From: Longimicrobium terrae
Lineage (GTDB): Bacteria > Gemmatimonadota > Gemmatimonadetes > Longimicrobiales > Longimicrobiaceae
Direction: 5' to 3'
Length of the DNA: 64,000 nucleotides
NCBI RefSeq assembly: GCF_014202995.1
Contig: NZ_JACHIA010000012.1
Coordinates: 41,447 to 105,446 of the forward strand
A program made the translations under genes and the position numbers. The notes beneath the pieces were generated by a model. That model was not told the DNA's origin and ran no database searches. It saw nothing but the letters and a program-made list of their open reading frames with translations. Shown in pieces: positions 44,042-54,736 of the stretch (the first letter of the stretch is position 1; every line of letters starts with the position of its first letter).

Positions 44042-45010
44042 ATGCAGAACACACCATTTCGCGCCTCCGGCGATGACGTCCTGGTACTCGGCTCCGGCGT
44101 CATCGGGCTGGCGGCGGCCGTCCGCCTGGCGGAAAGCGGCAGACGCGTCCGCGTGTGGGGGCCGGACCCGGTAGAGGCGATCGTCTCGTCCGCGGCGGCG
44201 GCGATCTGGTATCCGTACAAGGCCGCGCCCATGGACCTGGTGGCGCGGTGGGCGCTGCGGACGCGCGAACAGTTGCTGGAGGATGCGCGGGATCCCGCGT
44301 CCGGCGTGCGCGAAGTGGAGGGCACGGAGGTGTGGAACGGCGACGCGGACCCCGTCTGGGCGATCCATGGGATGGATGCGGTGCCGCGCGAAATCATTCC
44401 CTCGCCCATCCCGGAGTACACGGACGCGCAGACGCTTCGCCTGCCCGTCGCGGAAATGCCCGTGTACCTGCGCTGGCTGGCGGCCCGCCTGAACGCGCTG
44501 GGAGTGCAGATCGAACCGCGGCGCGCATCCACGCTGGACGAGCCGATGGCGGCTGCGCCGATGGTGATCAACTGCACCGGCCTCGCGGCGGGCGCGCTGG
44601 CGGGCGACCCGTCCGTCCATCCAATCCGCGGTCAGATCGTCCGCGTGCGAAATCCCGGGATCGAGCGCTTCTGGCTGGCAGTAAGCCCCGGCGCGGAGCC
44701 CATCTACATCGTTCCGCGCGCGGGCGACGTCATTCTCGGCGGCACCGCGCAGGCGAACGACGCGCGGCTGGAAACGGACGCGCACACGGCGGAGGAGATC
44801 CTTTCCCGTTGCGCGCGTTTTGAACCATCGCTGGCGGATGCGGAGATCCTGCAGCACCGCGCCGCTCTGCGCCCGGGCCGCGCGGAGGTCCGGCTGGAGC
44901 GCGTGGACCGGGAGGATGGGCGCGCCGTGATCCACAACTACGGCCATGGCGGCAGCGGCGTCACCGTCGCATGGGGCTGCGCGGACGAGGTCGTCGCTCT
45001 GCTGGACTGA
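44042..45010 (+). CDS. FAD-dependent oxidoreductase, D-amino-acid oxidase-like
   Basis: A 322-aa cytoplasmic flavoprotein of the DAO family, close in size to D-amino-acid oxidases. The N-terminal dinucleotide fold is VLVLGSGVIGLAAAVRLAES, INCTGLAAG is the second FAD contact, and the C-terminal NYGHGGSGVTVAWGCADEV is the characteristic DAAO signature. IRGQIVRVR and YIVPRAGDVILGGT also fit. Expected to oxidise D-amino acids to 2-oxo acids, releasing peroxide and ammonia; the exact substrate is not certain. Start at ATG 44042. Confidence 0.9.
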   Translation: MQNTPFRASGDDVLVLGSGVIGLAAAVRLAESGRRVRVWGPDPVEAIVSSAAAAIWYPYKAAPMDLVARWALRTREQLLEDARDPASGVREVEGTEVWNGDADPVWAIHGMDAVPREIIPSPIPEYTDAQTLRLPVAEMPVYLRWLAARLNALGVQIEPRRASTLDEPMAAAPMVINCTGLAAGALAGDPSVHPIRGQIVRVRNPGIERFWLAVSPGAEPIYIVPRAGDVILGGTAQANDARLETDAHTAEEILSRCARFEPSLADAEILQHRAALRPGRAEVRLERVDREDGRAVIHNYGHGGSGVTVAWGCADEVVALLD

Positions 45011-45035
45011 TCCCCGGAATCCTGGAGCGACGAAC

Positions 45036-45073
45036 AAAAGAGCGGCGGCCGCAAACGCGGCCGCCGCTCTTTT
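45036..45073. terminator. Perfect bidirectional terminator
   Basis: A 17-bp perfect stem, AAAAGAGCGGCGGCCGC (45036-45052) with its complement (45057-45073) and an AAAC loop, sits between the converging oxidase (stop 45010) and the Gly-rich protein gene (stop at 45101). A and T tails suit both directions. Confidence 0.9.
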
Positions 45074-45100
45074 CTCGTCCATCCACCCGCGCGGGATGGG

Positions 45101-45817
45101 CTACGGCTTCTTGCCGCCGCCATTCCCGCCGCCGTTGTTGCCTCCCCCGTTCCCCCCGCCGTTCCCACCACCATTGCCGCCGCCGTTGTTGCCCCGGCCG
45201 CCGCCGTTGTTGGGACGGTTGGTGGCTCCGGGAACGGAAGCAGGCGGCCCGCCGCGCCCGCGGCCCTGACCGCCTTCCGCCCGGGAAGGGTCCCGCCCTG
45301 GCGCCGAGTTCCGGCGCGAGTTTTCTGACGCGGCCTCGCCGGGTAGTCGTCTGAGCGCTTCGGAGCCGCCGCGCAGGGCGGCGTTCACCCGGGCCATCGC
45401 GCGCTGCGAGGTTTCGCCCCCGGCCACCAGCTCCGTCAGCACAGCGATGGCCACGGCGCGCCGGTCAGCCGGCGCGCTGGAGGACAGCTGGCGCAGCACG
45501 TCGGCCTCCACCCCCGCGTCCAGCGCGTCGGCGCCCACGGACAGGTCCGCGGCGCTCACCGGCCGGCCCGCCATGATGTCGCGGGCGCGGGTGAGGGTAG
45601 ACAGGCGCCGCTCCACCGCGGCGGCGATGCGCTCCGCGGGAACGCCCTTGGCGCGGCCCTCGGCCACCTTGCTTTCCAGCAGCTGCACGGGAATGCCCGA
45701 GGCGGCGGCCGCCTGCCGCGCCGCGCTGATCCGCTGTTCCGGAGTCTGTGCCCGCGCCGCGGCGGGCGCCGCCAGCATGGCCAGCAGCAGAACCGCGTAG
45801 ATCCGAAGCGTCTTCAT
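45101..45817 (-). CDS. Exported protein with Gly/Asn-rich repeat tail
   Basis: A 238-aa secreted protein: signal peptide 1-23 (AAARAQ), a helical Ala/Arg-rich middle, and a C-terminal ~60 residues dominated by NGGG repeats ending GKKP. I do not recognise a family. The helical part (AAAVERRLSTLTRARDIMAG) suggests a small coiled domain. It is the last of three minus-strand genes with two CBM48-containing proteins, 62 bases after the barrel gene. The low-complexity tail is encoded by short tandem codon repeats and probably varies in length between strains. Confidence 0.75.
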   Translation of the reverse strand: MKTLRIYAVLLLAMLAAPAAARAQTPEQRISAARQAAAASGIPVQLLESKVAEGRAKGVPAERIAAAVERRLSTLTRARDIMAGRPVSAADLSVGADALDAGVEADVLRQLSSSAPADRRAVAIAVLTELVAGGETSQRAMARVNAALRGGSEALRRLPGEAASENSRRNSAPGRDPSRAEGGQGRGRGGPPASVPGATNRPNNGGGRGNNGGGNGGGNGGGNGGGNNGGGNGGGKKP

Positions 45818-45879
45818 GGGAATTCTGGGAATTTCCGCGCCTGCCTTCCATGGGACTGACGACACGACGACGCGCCCCG

Positions 45880-46968
45880 TCACGGGACCACCAGCACGGC
45901 GGAACGCCCGCCGAAGCCGTCGTCCACCGTCTGCACGCCGTCGGGAACCACCACCTCGCCCGAAGCCGTGCGGAACACGTAATGATGCAGGCCGGGCGCA
46001 ACGGGAATGCGCGCGACCCACGCATCCCCCTCCGCCTGCATGGGAACCGGCGCCCATCCGGTAAAGGCGCCCACCACCGAAGGCGCGGACGCCGCCTTCG
46101 CCCGCGCGATGCGGAACACCGCCACCCCCGTCGCGATCCGCGGCGCCGCCATGGCCCCGCGCCGGGACCCGCGCCCCAGCGACCGCGAAAGCTGCACGCT
46201 CCAGGTGCGGCGCGGCGTGCTCCAGTAGACGGGGTCGAACGGCTCCTGCCGCACCGACGCCTGCACCTCCGTGGCGCGGATCACCCGCAGCCGTACGCCC
46301 GCCCCCCAGGCCGTGGCGGGATCGGGATGATCGGTGTCCAGCCAGCGGCCGGCGTACGCCCATCCCCCGCCCCACGGGCGGCGCACCTCGGCCGTGGCGC
46401 CGGCGTACGGCCAGCGCCCGCCCTCTCCCGACACCAGCCGCGCACCGGCCCCGATCTCCACCCCGTCCGCGACGGAAGCGGCCAGCCGGGCGTCGCTGTC
46501 CAGAAAGACACGCAGCTCCGCCGCATCGCTGATGCGGTCCGCCGCGGCGGAAAGCCCGGAGCGCAGCGTGGCCGTCATCACCCCGCCGCGCCAGGCCAGG
46601 GAAGGCTGCAGTTGAACGCTGCCGCCCTGCCCCGCCTCGTTGGGGCCCGTGGGGCCAAAGACGTAGCCCTGCAGCGCGGTGTTCACCCCCGCCTGCACCG
46701 CGCCGAACTGCGCGGCGGGAATCCATCCCCCCAGGCCGGCGGCGCCCCAGCCGGGGCCTTCTCCCTGCACCGCCACCCCGCCGGACACGTAGCCCCAGCG
46801 CGCCGCGCCGTCGTACGACAGTCCCAGCGACGCCGAGGTGCTGCCCACGCGGGCGGACACCGGATCGTGCACGGCGCGGCCGGCCGCGGCCTGCACCGTC
46901 CATCCCTGCGCCGCCGCCTGCGTGGCCAGCGCCAGCGCGGCCGCCAGGACAAGAAGCGGGCGTTTCAC
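45880..46968 (-). CDS. Exported beta-rich protein with C-terminal CBM48-like domain
   Basis: A 362-aa protein. Signal peptide 1-21. Residues ~25-270 alternate in a pattern typical of an outer-membrane beta-barrel (GYVSGGVAVQGEGPGWGAAG, WAYAGRWLDTD). The last ~85 residues are an early-set/CBM48 (AMPK-glycogen-binding-like) domain (VVGAFTGWAPVPMQ, GDAWVARIPVAPGLHHYVFR). Such domains bind alpha-glucans in enzymes, but here no glycosidase domain is attached. The GTG start at 46968 overlaps the previous stop (GTGA), so it is coupled to the upstream membrane protein, which carries the same kind of domain. Confidence 0.78.
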   Translation of the reverse strand: MKRPLLVLAAALALATQAAAQGWTVQAAAGRAVHDPVSARVGSTSASLGLSYDGAARWGYVSGGVAVQGEGPGWGAAGLGGWIPAAQFGAVQAGVNTALQGYVFGPTGPNEAGQGGSVQLQPSLAWRGGVMTATLRSGLSAAADRISDAAELRVFLDSDARLAASVADGVEIGAGARLVSGEGGRWPYAGATAEVRRPWGGGWAYAGRWLDTDHPDPATAWGAGVRLRVIRATEVQASVRQEPFDPVYWSTPRRTWSVQLSRSLGRGSRRGAMAAPRIATGVAVFRIARAKAASAPSVVGAFTGWAPVPMQAEGDAWVARIPVAPGLHHYVFRTASGEVVVPDGVQTVDDGFGGRSAVLVVP

Positions 46969-47615
46969 GCGGAGGCGCTCACGGGGGGCAGCGAGATGCG
47001 GCTGTTGGTGCCGCCGAAGCTGTCATCCACCTGCGGCGCATGGGGATCGGCCACCCAGCGGTCGCCATCCACCACGAACACGTAGTCGTGCACGCCGGCG
47101 TGAAGGGGCACCAGCGCGGTCCACACCCCCGGCTCCGTCTGCCGCAGCCGCAGCGAGGGCTGCCACCCCGTGAACGAGCCGGCCAGCGCCACCTGCCGCG
47201 CGCTCGTCTCCAGCCGGAACTGCACGTACACGAGCGGATCGGAGGACGTCACCCGGTCCGGGCCCGCCTGGACGATGCGGACCGGCGCGGGACCCTCGTC
47301 GCGCAGGGCGGGAACGGCCACGATCGCGAGCGCCGCCGCGCAGAGCCCGCTGCCCAGCGCGTACGCAGGGCGCAGGCGGACGGGGCGGGGCGTCCACAGC
47401 CAGGCGGCGGCCGCGCGCCAGCCGGTGCGCCGCAGTCCCTGCGCCGGAAGCGCGGCCATGACGCGCGCGGCCAGGTCGGGCACGGGGGCCGCGCGCAACG
47501 GCGCGGCGATCCGGTCCATGGCGCGGCCCAGCGCCTCGGCGCGGGCGCGTTCTTCAACGGTCAGCGCGTCCGGGGCGAGTTCGCCGTCCAGCGCGCGGTG
47601 GATACGTTCTGTCAT
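46965..47615 (-). CDS. Anti-sigma-like membrane protein with C-terminal CBM48-like domain
   Basis: A 216-aa protein. The N-terminal ~75 residues (TERIHRALDGELAPDALTVE) resemble the cytosolic part of anti-sigma factors. A single hydrophobic helix at ~125-145 (YALGSGLCAAALAIVAVPAL) follows, and then a periplasmic early-set/CBM48 domain (VALAGSFTGWQPSLRL, GVWTALVPLHAGVHDYVFVV). The start at ATG 47615 is preferred; the open frame upstream is not protein-like. If it is an anti-sigma factor the sugar-binding-like domain could be its sensor. No sigma-factor gene is adjacent, which is odd. First gene of a three-gene operon, divergent from murB. Confidence 0.75.
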   Translation of the reverse strand: MTERIHRALDGELAPDALTVEERARAEALGRAMDRIAAPLRAAPVPDLAARVMAALPAQGLRRTGWRAAAAWLWTPRPVRLRPAYALGSGLCAAALAIVAVPALRDEGPAPVRIVQAGPDRVTSSDPLVYVQFRLETSARQVALAGSFTGWQPSLRLRQTEPGVWTALVPLHAGVHDYVFVVDGDRWVADPHAPQVDDSFGGTNSRISLPPVSASA

Positions 47616-47812
47616 GCGGGTCCTGCGGATTTTCGGGCGGGAGAGGATGCATTCATAAGACGGCTGGCCCGCCCCTCGGTCACAGTTTGGGGCATCTTCG
47701 CGGGATTGATACCACGACGCGGGCGGGCGGGTCCACCACGGGGGGCACCCGCCTTGCAAACCGCGTCCACGCGCGCGAGTTTCGGCGCCCAAACCTGAAC
47801 CTGTCGAGCCGG

Positions 47813-48769
47813 ATGTCTGCCACCAAAGCGCTGGACCTGCCCGTTTCCGAGATCGCCGCGCGCCTGGGCGACGACCGGCTGGAGCGCGACGCCATTCTGG
47901 CGCCGCATACCACGTTCAAGATCGGCGGCCCCGCGGACCTCCTGTACCGCGCCCTCAACCAGGAGGAGCTGGCGGAAGCCGTCCGCACCGCGCGCGACCT
48001 GGACATCCCCTTCTTCCTGCTGGGGCTGGGCGCCAACATCCTGGTGGGCGACAAGGGGTTCCGCGGGCTGGTGATCAAGAACGAGGTGGAGCACGTGGAG
48101 TGGCTGGACGACACGCGCGTCAAGGCCGGCTCCGGCGTAAAGATCTACCACGACCTAATCCAGATGACCGTAGCCAAGGGGCTGGGCGGCCTGCAGCACT
48201 ACGTGGGCATCCCCAGCACGGTGGGCGGCGCGGTGTGGCAGAACCTGCACTTCCTTTCCCCGCCGCCGGAGCGGGAACGGACGATGTTCATCGCCGAGGT
48301 GGTGGAGGGCGCCACGATCCTCACCGAGGAGGGCGAGGTGCGCGAGGTGGACCTGGACTACTTCCAGTTCGGGTACGACTACAGCATCCTGCACGACCGC
48401 AAGGACGTGGTGCTGGACGTCACCTTCCGCCTGGAGCCGACGCCGAAGGAGGAGATGCGGGAGACCATCCGCGAGAACCTGCAGTGGCGCGACGACCGGC
48501 ATCCGGACCTGTGGCTGTACCCCAGCGCCGGGAGCATCTTTCAGAAGCTGGAGGGGATCGGCGCGGGGCGGCTGGTGGACCAGGTGGGCTTGAAGGGGCA
48601 CGTGCTGGGGAGCGCGCAGATCTTTCACAAGCACGCCAACATCATGGTCAACCTGGGCGGCGCGACCTCGGCGGACGTGCGCGCCCTGATTGACCTGGCC
48701 CAGACGCGCGTGCGCGAGCAGCTGGGCTACGAGCTCAAGACCGAGATCGGGATGATCGGCGAGTTCTGA
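47813..48769 (+). CDS. murB: UDP-N-acetylmuramate dehydrogenase
   Basis: A 318-aa FAD enzyme that reduces UDP-GlcNAc-enolpyruvate to UDP-MurNAc in peptidoglycan synthesis. Motifs: HTTFKIGGPADLL, FLLGLGANILVGDKGFRGLV, GIPSTVGGAVWQN, YPSAGSIFQKLEG (the Ser that protonates the enol) and GSAQIFHKHANIMVNLGGAT with the terminal Glu region. Length and the short form fit type II MurB. The ATG at 47813 was chosen since the family begins shortly before HTTFKIGG. Ends six bases from a convergent small gene. Confidence 0.95.
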   Translation: MSATKALDLPVSEIAARLGDDRLERDAILAPHTTFKIGGPADLLYRALNQEELAEAVRTARDLDIPFFLLGLGANILVGDKGFRGLVIKNEVEHVEWLDDTRVKAGSGVKIYHDLIQMTVAKGLGGLQHYVGIPSTVGGAVWQNLHFLSPPPERERTMFIAEVVEGATILTEEGEVREVDLDYFQFGYDYSILHDRKDVVLDVTFRLEPTPKEEMRETIRENLQWRDDRHPDLWLYPSAGSIFQKLEGIGAGRLVDQVGLKGHVLGSAQIFHKHANIMVNLGGATSADVRALIDLAQTRVREQLGYELKTEIGMIGEF

Positions 48770-48775
48770 CGCCGC

Positions 48776-49051
48776 TCACTTCTTTTTGGGTGGCTTCTTT
48801 CCGGTAAGCCGCTTCCAGGCGACCTCGGCGCCGTGCGCGGCCAGCACGGCGGCCGTGGCGCTGAGGGCCGTGGTGGCCGCGGTGTACGACGCGGTCACCA
48901 GGAGCGGCGCGTCGCTCCTGGGCGTAGGCGGCTCCGAGTCGCGCGTGCGCCGCCACCCGGACGCCAGCGCGCGCTGCACCGCCACCCCCGTGATCCACAC
49001 CACCGCCCCGCTGAACAGCGGCCACGCCCGCTTCGCCACGCGCTTCTTCAT
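48776..49051 (-). CDS. Small membrane protein, DUF4235-like
   Basis: A 91-aa protein with two weakly hydrophobic helices (LFSGAVVWITGVAVQRAL and TTALSATAAVLAAHGAEVAW) and a lysine-rich tail ending in KKPPKKK. The W-K-x-x-TGKxPP ending is typical of DUF4235. GAGG lies about 8 bases before ATG 49051. Function is unknown. Confidence 0.75.
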   Translation of the reverse strand: MKKRVAKRAWPLFSGAVVWITGVAVQRALASGWRRTRDSEPPTPRSDAPLLVTASYTAATTALSATAAVLAAHGAEVAWKRLTGKKPPKKK

Positions 49052-49135
49052 CCGTCTGCCTCTTTCGAGTTCCGTTGATGCCTGGATCCGTGGAGTGCAC
49101 GCGGCAGGCCAGTGACTCGTGCGCCCGGCTCCATG

Positions 49136-49399
49136 AACTGCCGTTTCACACGGAGGTCACGGAGGATGCACGGAGGGCACGGAGGAACAGATCAACAGAT
49201 AGTCTCACGCAGAGCAGCGGAGGAGCAGAGGAACAGAGGAGCGAAAAGATCAACCCTGCTTTTGTTCTTTTCTCTGCTCCTCTGCTGCTCTGCGTGAGAT
49301 TTGTGTCTGCGGATCATGGATAACGAACGGAGGTCACGGCGGCGCGATGCCTCCGTGACCTCCGTGTATCCTCCGTGCCCTCCGTGTGAAACGGCAGTT
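49136..49399. repeat. Nested double hairpin of CGGAGG and CAGAG words
   Basis: The outer arms are ~49136-49190 (AACTGCCGTTTCACACGGAG, then repeated GGAGG words) and ~49350-49399 (ending TCCGTGTGAAACGGCAGTT), nearly complementary at the tips. Inside lies a second hairpin: 49203-49247 (TCTCACGCAGAGCAGCGGAG...) and 49267-49299 (...TGCTGCTCTGCGTGAGA). The element ends 5 bases beyond the leuS stop. No gene lies inside. Confidence 0.85.
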
Positions 49400-49404
49400 G
49401 CAGA

Positions 49405-51894
<2,490 letters not shown>

Positions 51895-52007
51895 GGTTCC
51901 CGTACGAACAAAGGTGCAATCGCGCACCGGCGGGACGGTCCCGCGGGGCGCGTGGAGAGCCGGGTATAACGCGAGCCGCCGGCCGAGGGTCGGGCCGGCG
52001 GCGGATA

Positions 52008-52049
52008 CTACTGAAAACAATACTGCGATGGGCTACTGAAAACAGTATT
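52008..52049. promoter_or_regulatory. Two TACTGAAAACAGTA-like sites upstream of leuS
   Basis: CTACTGAAAACAATACT (52008-52024) and CTACTGAAAACAGTATT (52033-52049) are direct repeats agreeing at 15 of 17 bases with a 25-base period; the second contains the perfect palindrome TACTG-AAAA-CAGTA. This AT-rich island stands out in GC-rich surroundings, 114 bases before the leuS start on its upstream side. A repressor or activator operator is likely; the factor is unknown. Confidence 0.5.
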
Positions 52050-52093
52050 ACAATCGAACAATCTACAACGGCTGTCCAGTCCGCACGATGGGG

Positions 52094-52683
52094 CCCTCAC
52101 CCCGCGTGCTGCGCACGACGACCCTCTCCCACAAACGGACGTGGGAGAGGGAGCACACACCAGTATCGTGTGGGCTGGACGATTCAGTGCGCGCTCCGGC
52201 CTGGAGGCCCCTCCCCCAGCCCCTCCCCGTGCAAACTGCGCACGGAGAGGGGAGAACTGCAACGACTTCACGCTTCGGATGGTGTGGCGCGGCGGCGGGC
52301 ACCCCTCACCCCCCGGCCCCCTCTCCCGCAAGCGGGAGAGGGGGAGACCTCAGCGCGGGGGTGGGTCCGGCGCGGGCAGCGGGCCTCCGTTCGGCGGTTG
52401 AAACCGCACCTCGCAAAACACGAAGTCCGCCTCCGCGGACTGGCTACCGGGTCGCACCGCATTCCCAAACGCAGTTGAAGCTCCGAACCGGACGCGCCAG
52501 CGGCCGGTGTCGGGGGTTACCGCTGTTGGAGCGGCGGATTCATTCGCTCAACGGAATTCGCTCACGCGACGAACTCCGCTCCACACGCCGAACCATCCGC
52601 CCCCGACAACCCTCCCCCGGTCTTTTCGGGCGTCTTTTCGGGGGAGGGTGGGCGAGTAGTACGAGCCCGGGTGGGGGCCGCCC
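52094..52683. repeat. Composite intergenic repeat, copy 3
   Basis: Module order is P (52094-52160, ~90% like that at 24784), T-like hairpins (~52208-52257 and ~52300-52350), a CACGAAGTCCGCCTCCGCGG word (~52420-52441, shared with 57591-57614), Q (52471-52551) and inverted S (~52600-52683). It fills most of the divergent gap between leuS and cdd. A TATATT near 52752, after the element, may be the -10 of cdd. Confidence 0.85.
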
Positions 52684-52828
52684 GTGAGGCCCGCCGCGAC
52701 GCACCGATCCCGGCCGCCGTTCCGCGCGGTCGCACGCGCGGGGAGGAAATCGTATATTGGGCCGGTTCACCGCATCCGCAGCCAGACCGAAGGACCCCGC
52801 GTTGACCCCGGTTTCCGAATCCGAGCCC

Positions 52829-53251
52829 ATGGACCCGCAGACGGCGTTCGCGCTGCTGCGGCACGCCCGCGAGGCGCGCACCCACGCGTACGCCCCGTAC
52901 AGCCACTTTCCCGTCGGCGCCGCGCTGCTGGCGGAAGACGGGCGGGTGTTCACCGGGTGCAACGTCGAAAACGCCGCGTATACGGTGGGCAACTGCGCCG
53001 AACGCGTCGCCATCGGCAAGGCCGTCAGCGAGGGCGCCCGCCGCTTTCTGGCCATCGCCGTCGCCGGCCCGGACGACAGCGTGGCGTGCACCCCGTGCGG
53101 CGCCTGCCGCCAGGTGATCTCGGAGTTCGGCCCGGACCTGCCCGTGGTCATGCCCGACGGGCCGGACCGCTACAAGCTGACCAACATGCGCGAACTGCTC
53201 CCCGGCGCGTTCGGCCCGGCCAGCCTGGCGGCCGCGCGGGAGGGCCGGTGA
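52829..53251 (+). CDS. cdd: Cytidine deaminase
   Basis: A 140-aa tetrameric-type cytidine deaminase (pyrimidine salvage). GCNVENAAYTVGNCAERVA holds zinc ligand Cys56 and proton-shuttle Glu58; ACTPCGACRQV holds Cys90 and Cys93. YAPYSHFPVGAALL is the substrate-binding N-terminal motif. The start at ATG 52829 gives the standard length; TTG codons at 52757 or 52802 would only add an unconserved leader. The stop overlaps the GTG of the next gene, a salvage enzyme that acts on the product. Confidence 0.95.
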   Translation: MDPQTAFALLRHAREARTHAYAPYSHFPVGAALLAEDGRVFTGCNVENAAYTVGNCAERVAIGKAVSEGARRFLAIAVAGPDDSVACTPCGACRQVISEFGPDLPVVMPDGPDRYKLTNMRELLPGAFGPASLAAAREGR

Positions 53252-54561
53252 GCGCCCCGTCCGCGGTGGAGCTCATCGAGCGGAAGAAGCGCGGCGGCGA
53301 GCTGACGCCCGAGGAACTGCGCGGCTTTCTGGCCGGCTACGTATCCGGCGAAATCCGCGACTACCAGGTGGCGTCGTGGCTGATGGCCGTCTGCTGGCGC
53401 GGGATGACCGAGCGCGAAACCCTCGCCCTCACCGAGGCGATGGTGGAAAGCGGCGCCACGCTGGAGTGGCCGGGGCTGGACCGCCCCACCGTCGACAAGC
53501 ACAGCACCGGCGGCGTGGGCGACAAGACTTCCGTCGTCCTCGTCCCGCTGATGGCGGCGGCGGGCGCGGCGTTCGTCAAGATGAGCGGACGCGGACTGGG
53601 CCACACGGGCGGCACGCTGGACAAGCTGGAGGCCATCCCCGGCTTCCGGTGCGAGCTGCCGCTGGACAAAATGCGCGCGCAGGTGCTGCGGATCGGCGCG
53701 GCGCTGGTGGGGCAGAGCGGCGACCTCGTCCCCGCGGACAAGAAGCTGTACGCGCTGCGCGACGTGACCGGCACGGTGGACAGCATTCCGCTCATCGCCG
53801 GCAGCATCATGTCCAAGAAGCTGGCGGGCGGCGCGCGCAGCATCGTGCTGGACGTAAAGTGGGGTTCCGGCGCGTTCATGCAGACGCTGGACGAGGCGCG
53901 CGTCCTGGCGCGGACGCTGGTGCGCATCGGCGAGGGCGCGGGACGGAGCACGCGGGCAGTGCTGAGCTCCATGCGCCAGCCGCTGGGCCGCGCCGTGGGC
54001 AACGCGCTGGAGATCCGCGAGGCGATCGACACGCTGCGCGGCGGCGGCCCGGCGGACCTGTGGGCGCTGACGCTGGAACTGGGCGCGCAGCTGCTGGAGA
54101 TGAGCGGCCTGGCGCCGGATGAAGCGACCGCCCGCGCCCGGCTGACCGAACTGCGCGACTCCGGCGCGGGAAGCCGCGTGCTGGAGCAGCTGATCGAAGC
54201 GCAGCACGGCGATCCGCGCGTGGTGGAAAATCCCGACATCCTCCCCGCCGCCCCCGTGGTCCGTCCCTTCACGGCGGATGCGGAGGGATGGATCGAGGCC
54301 GCGGACGCGCGCGGCATCGGCGACGCGGCGCTGGCGCTGGGCGCGGGCCGGCGCACCAAGGATGATCCCGTCGATCCCGCCGTGGGCATCGTGGTGCGCG
54401 CGCGCATCGGCGACCGGGTGCAGGCGGGGCAGCCGCTGGCGGACATCCACGCCCGCACGGACGCGGACGCGGACGCCGCCATCGAACGACTGCGGACGGC
54501 CTTCGCGCTCTCCACCGCCGAAGTCGCCGCCGCGGACGACAGCTACGAGACGATCGGCTGA
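53248..54561 (+). CDS. deoA: Pyrimidine-nucleoside/thymidine phosphorylase
   Basis: A 437-aa enzyme that phosphorolyses (deoxy)uridine or thymidine to base and (deoxy)ribose-1-phosphate. The family signature is DKHSTGGVGDKTSVVLVPL near residue 80, with KMSGRGLGHTGGTLDKLE after it, SKKLAGG and DVKWGSGAFM further on, and a C-terminal lipoyl-like barrel domain. GTG start at 53248 with GGGAGGG upstream, overlapping the cdd stop (GTGA). The two-gene operon forms a cytidine-to-uracil salvage path. A strong terminator follows. Confidence 0.95.
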   Translation: MSAPSAVELIERKKRGGELTPEELRGFLAGYVSGEIRDYQVASWLMAVCWRGMTERETLALTEAMVESGATLEWPGLDRPTVDKHSTGGVGDKTSVVLVPLMAAAGAAFVKMSGRGLGHTGGTLDKLEAIPGFRCELPLDKMRAQVLRIGAALVGQSGDLVPADKKLYALRDVTGTVDSIPLIAGSIMSKKLAGGARSIVLDVKWGSGAFMQTLDEARVLARTLVRIGEGAGRSTRAVLSSMRQPLGRAVGNALEIREAIDTLRGGGPADLWALTLELGAQLLEMSGLAPDEATARARLTELRDSGAGSRVLEQLIEAQHGDPRVVENPDILPAAPVVRPFTADAEGWIEAADARGIGDAALALGAGRRTKDDPVDPAVGIVVRARIGDRVQAGQPLADIHARTDADADAAIERLRTAFALSTAEVAAADDSYETIG

Positions 54562-54569
54562 AGCCGGAC

Positions 54570-54600
54570 GGGGCCGGCGCTCCACACGAGCGCCGGCCCC
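54570..54600 (+). terminator. Hairpin terminator after deoA
   Basis: A 13-bp stem, GGGGCCGGCGCTC (54570-54582) and its complement (54588-54600) with a CACAC loop, begins 8 bases after the deoA stop. No long U-run follows. Confidence 0.8.
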
Positions 54601-54605
54601 GCGCC

Positions 54606-54650
54606 ACTTTCGTACTTCGTAGTTCGCACTTCGCAGTTCGCACTTTCCGT
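54606..54650. repeat. TTCGTACTTCG/TTCGCACTTCG microsatellite-like run
   Basis: TTTCGTACTTCGTAGTTCGC then ACTTCGCAGTTCGCACTTTCC is the degenerate complement of the GAAAGTAC array at 1-103. It lies between the deoA terminator and the DUF885 gene. Confidence 0.7.
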
Positions 54651-54736
54651 CTGAATCTTTCCCCCACCGCGCGGCGTACCCGGGACACGCCCGGCCCTCC
54701 CTCGCGGGCACTCCTTCACACCCCACGAACAATCCC

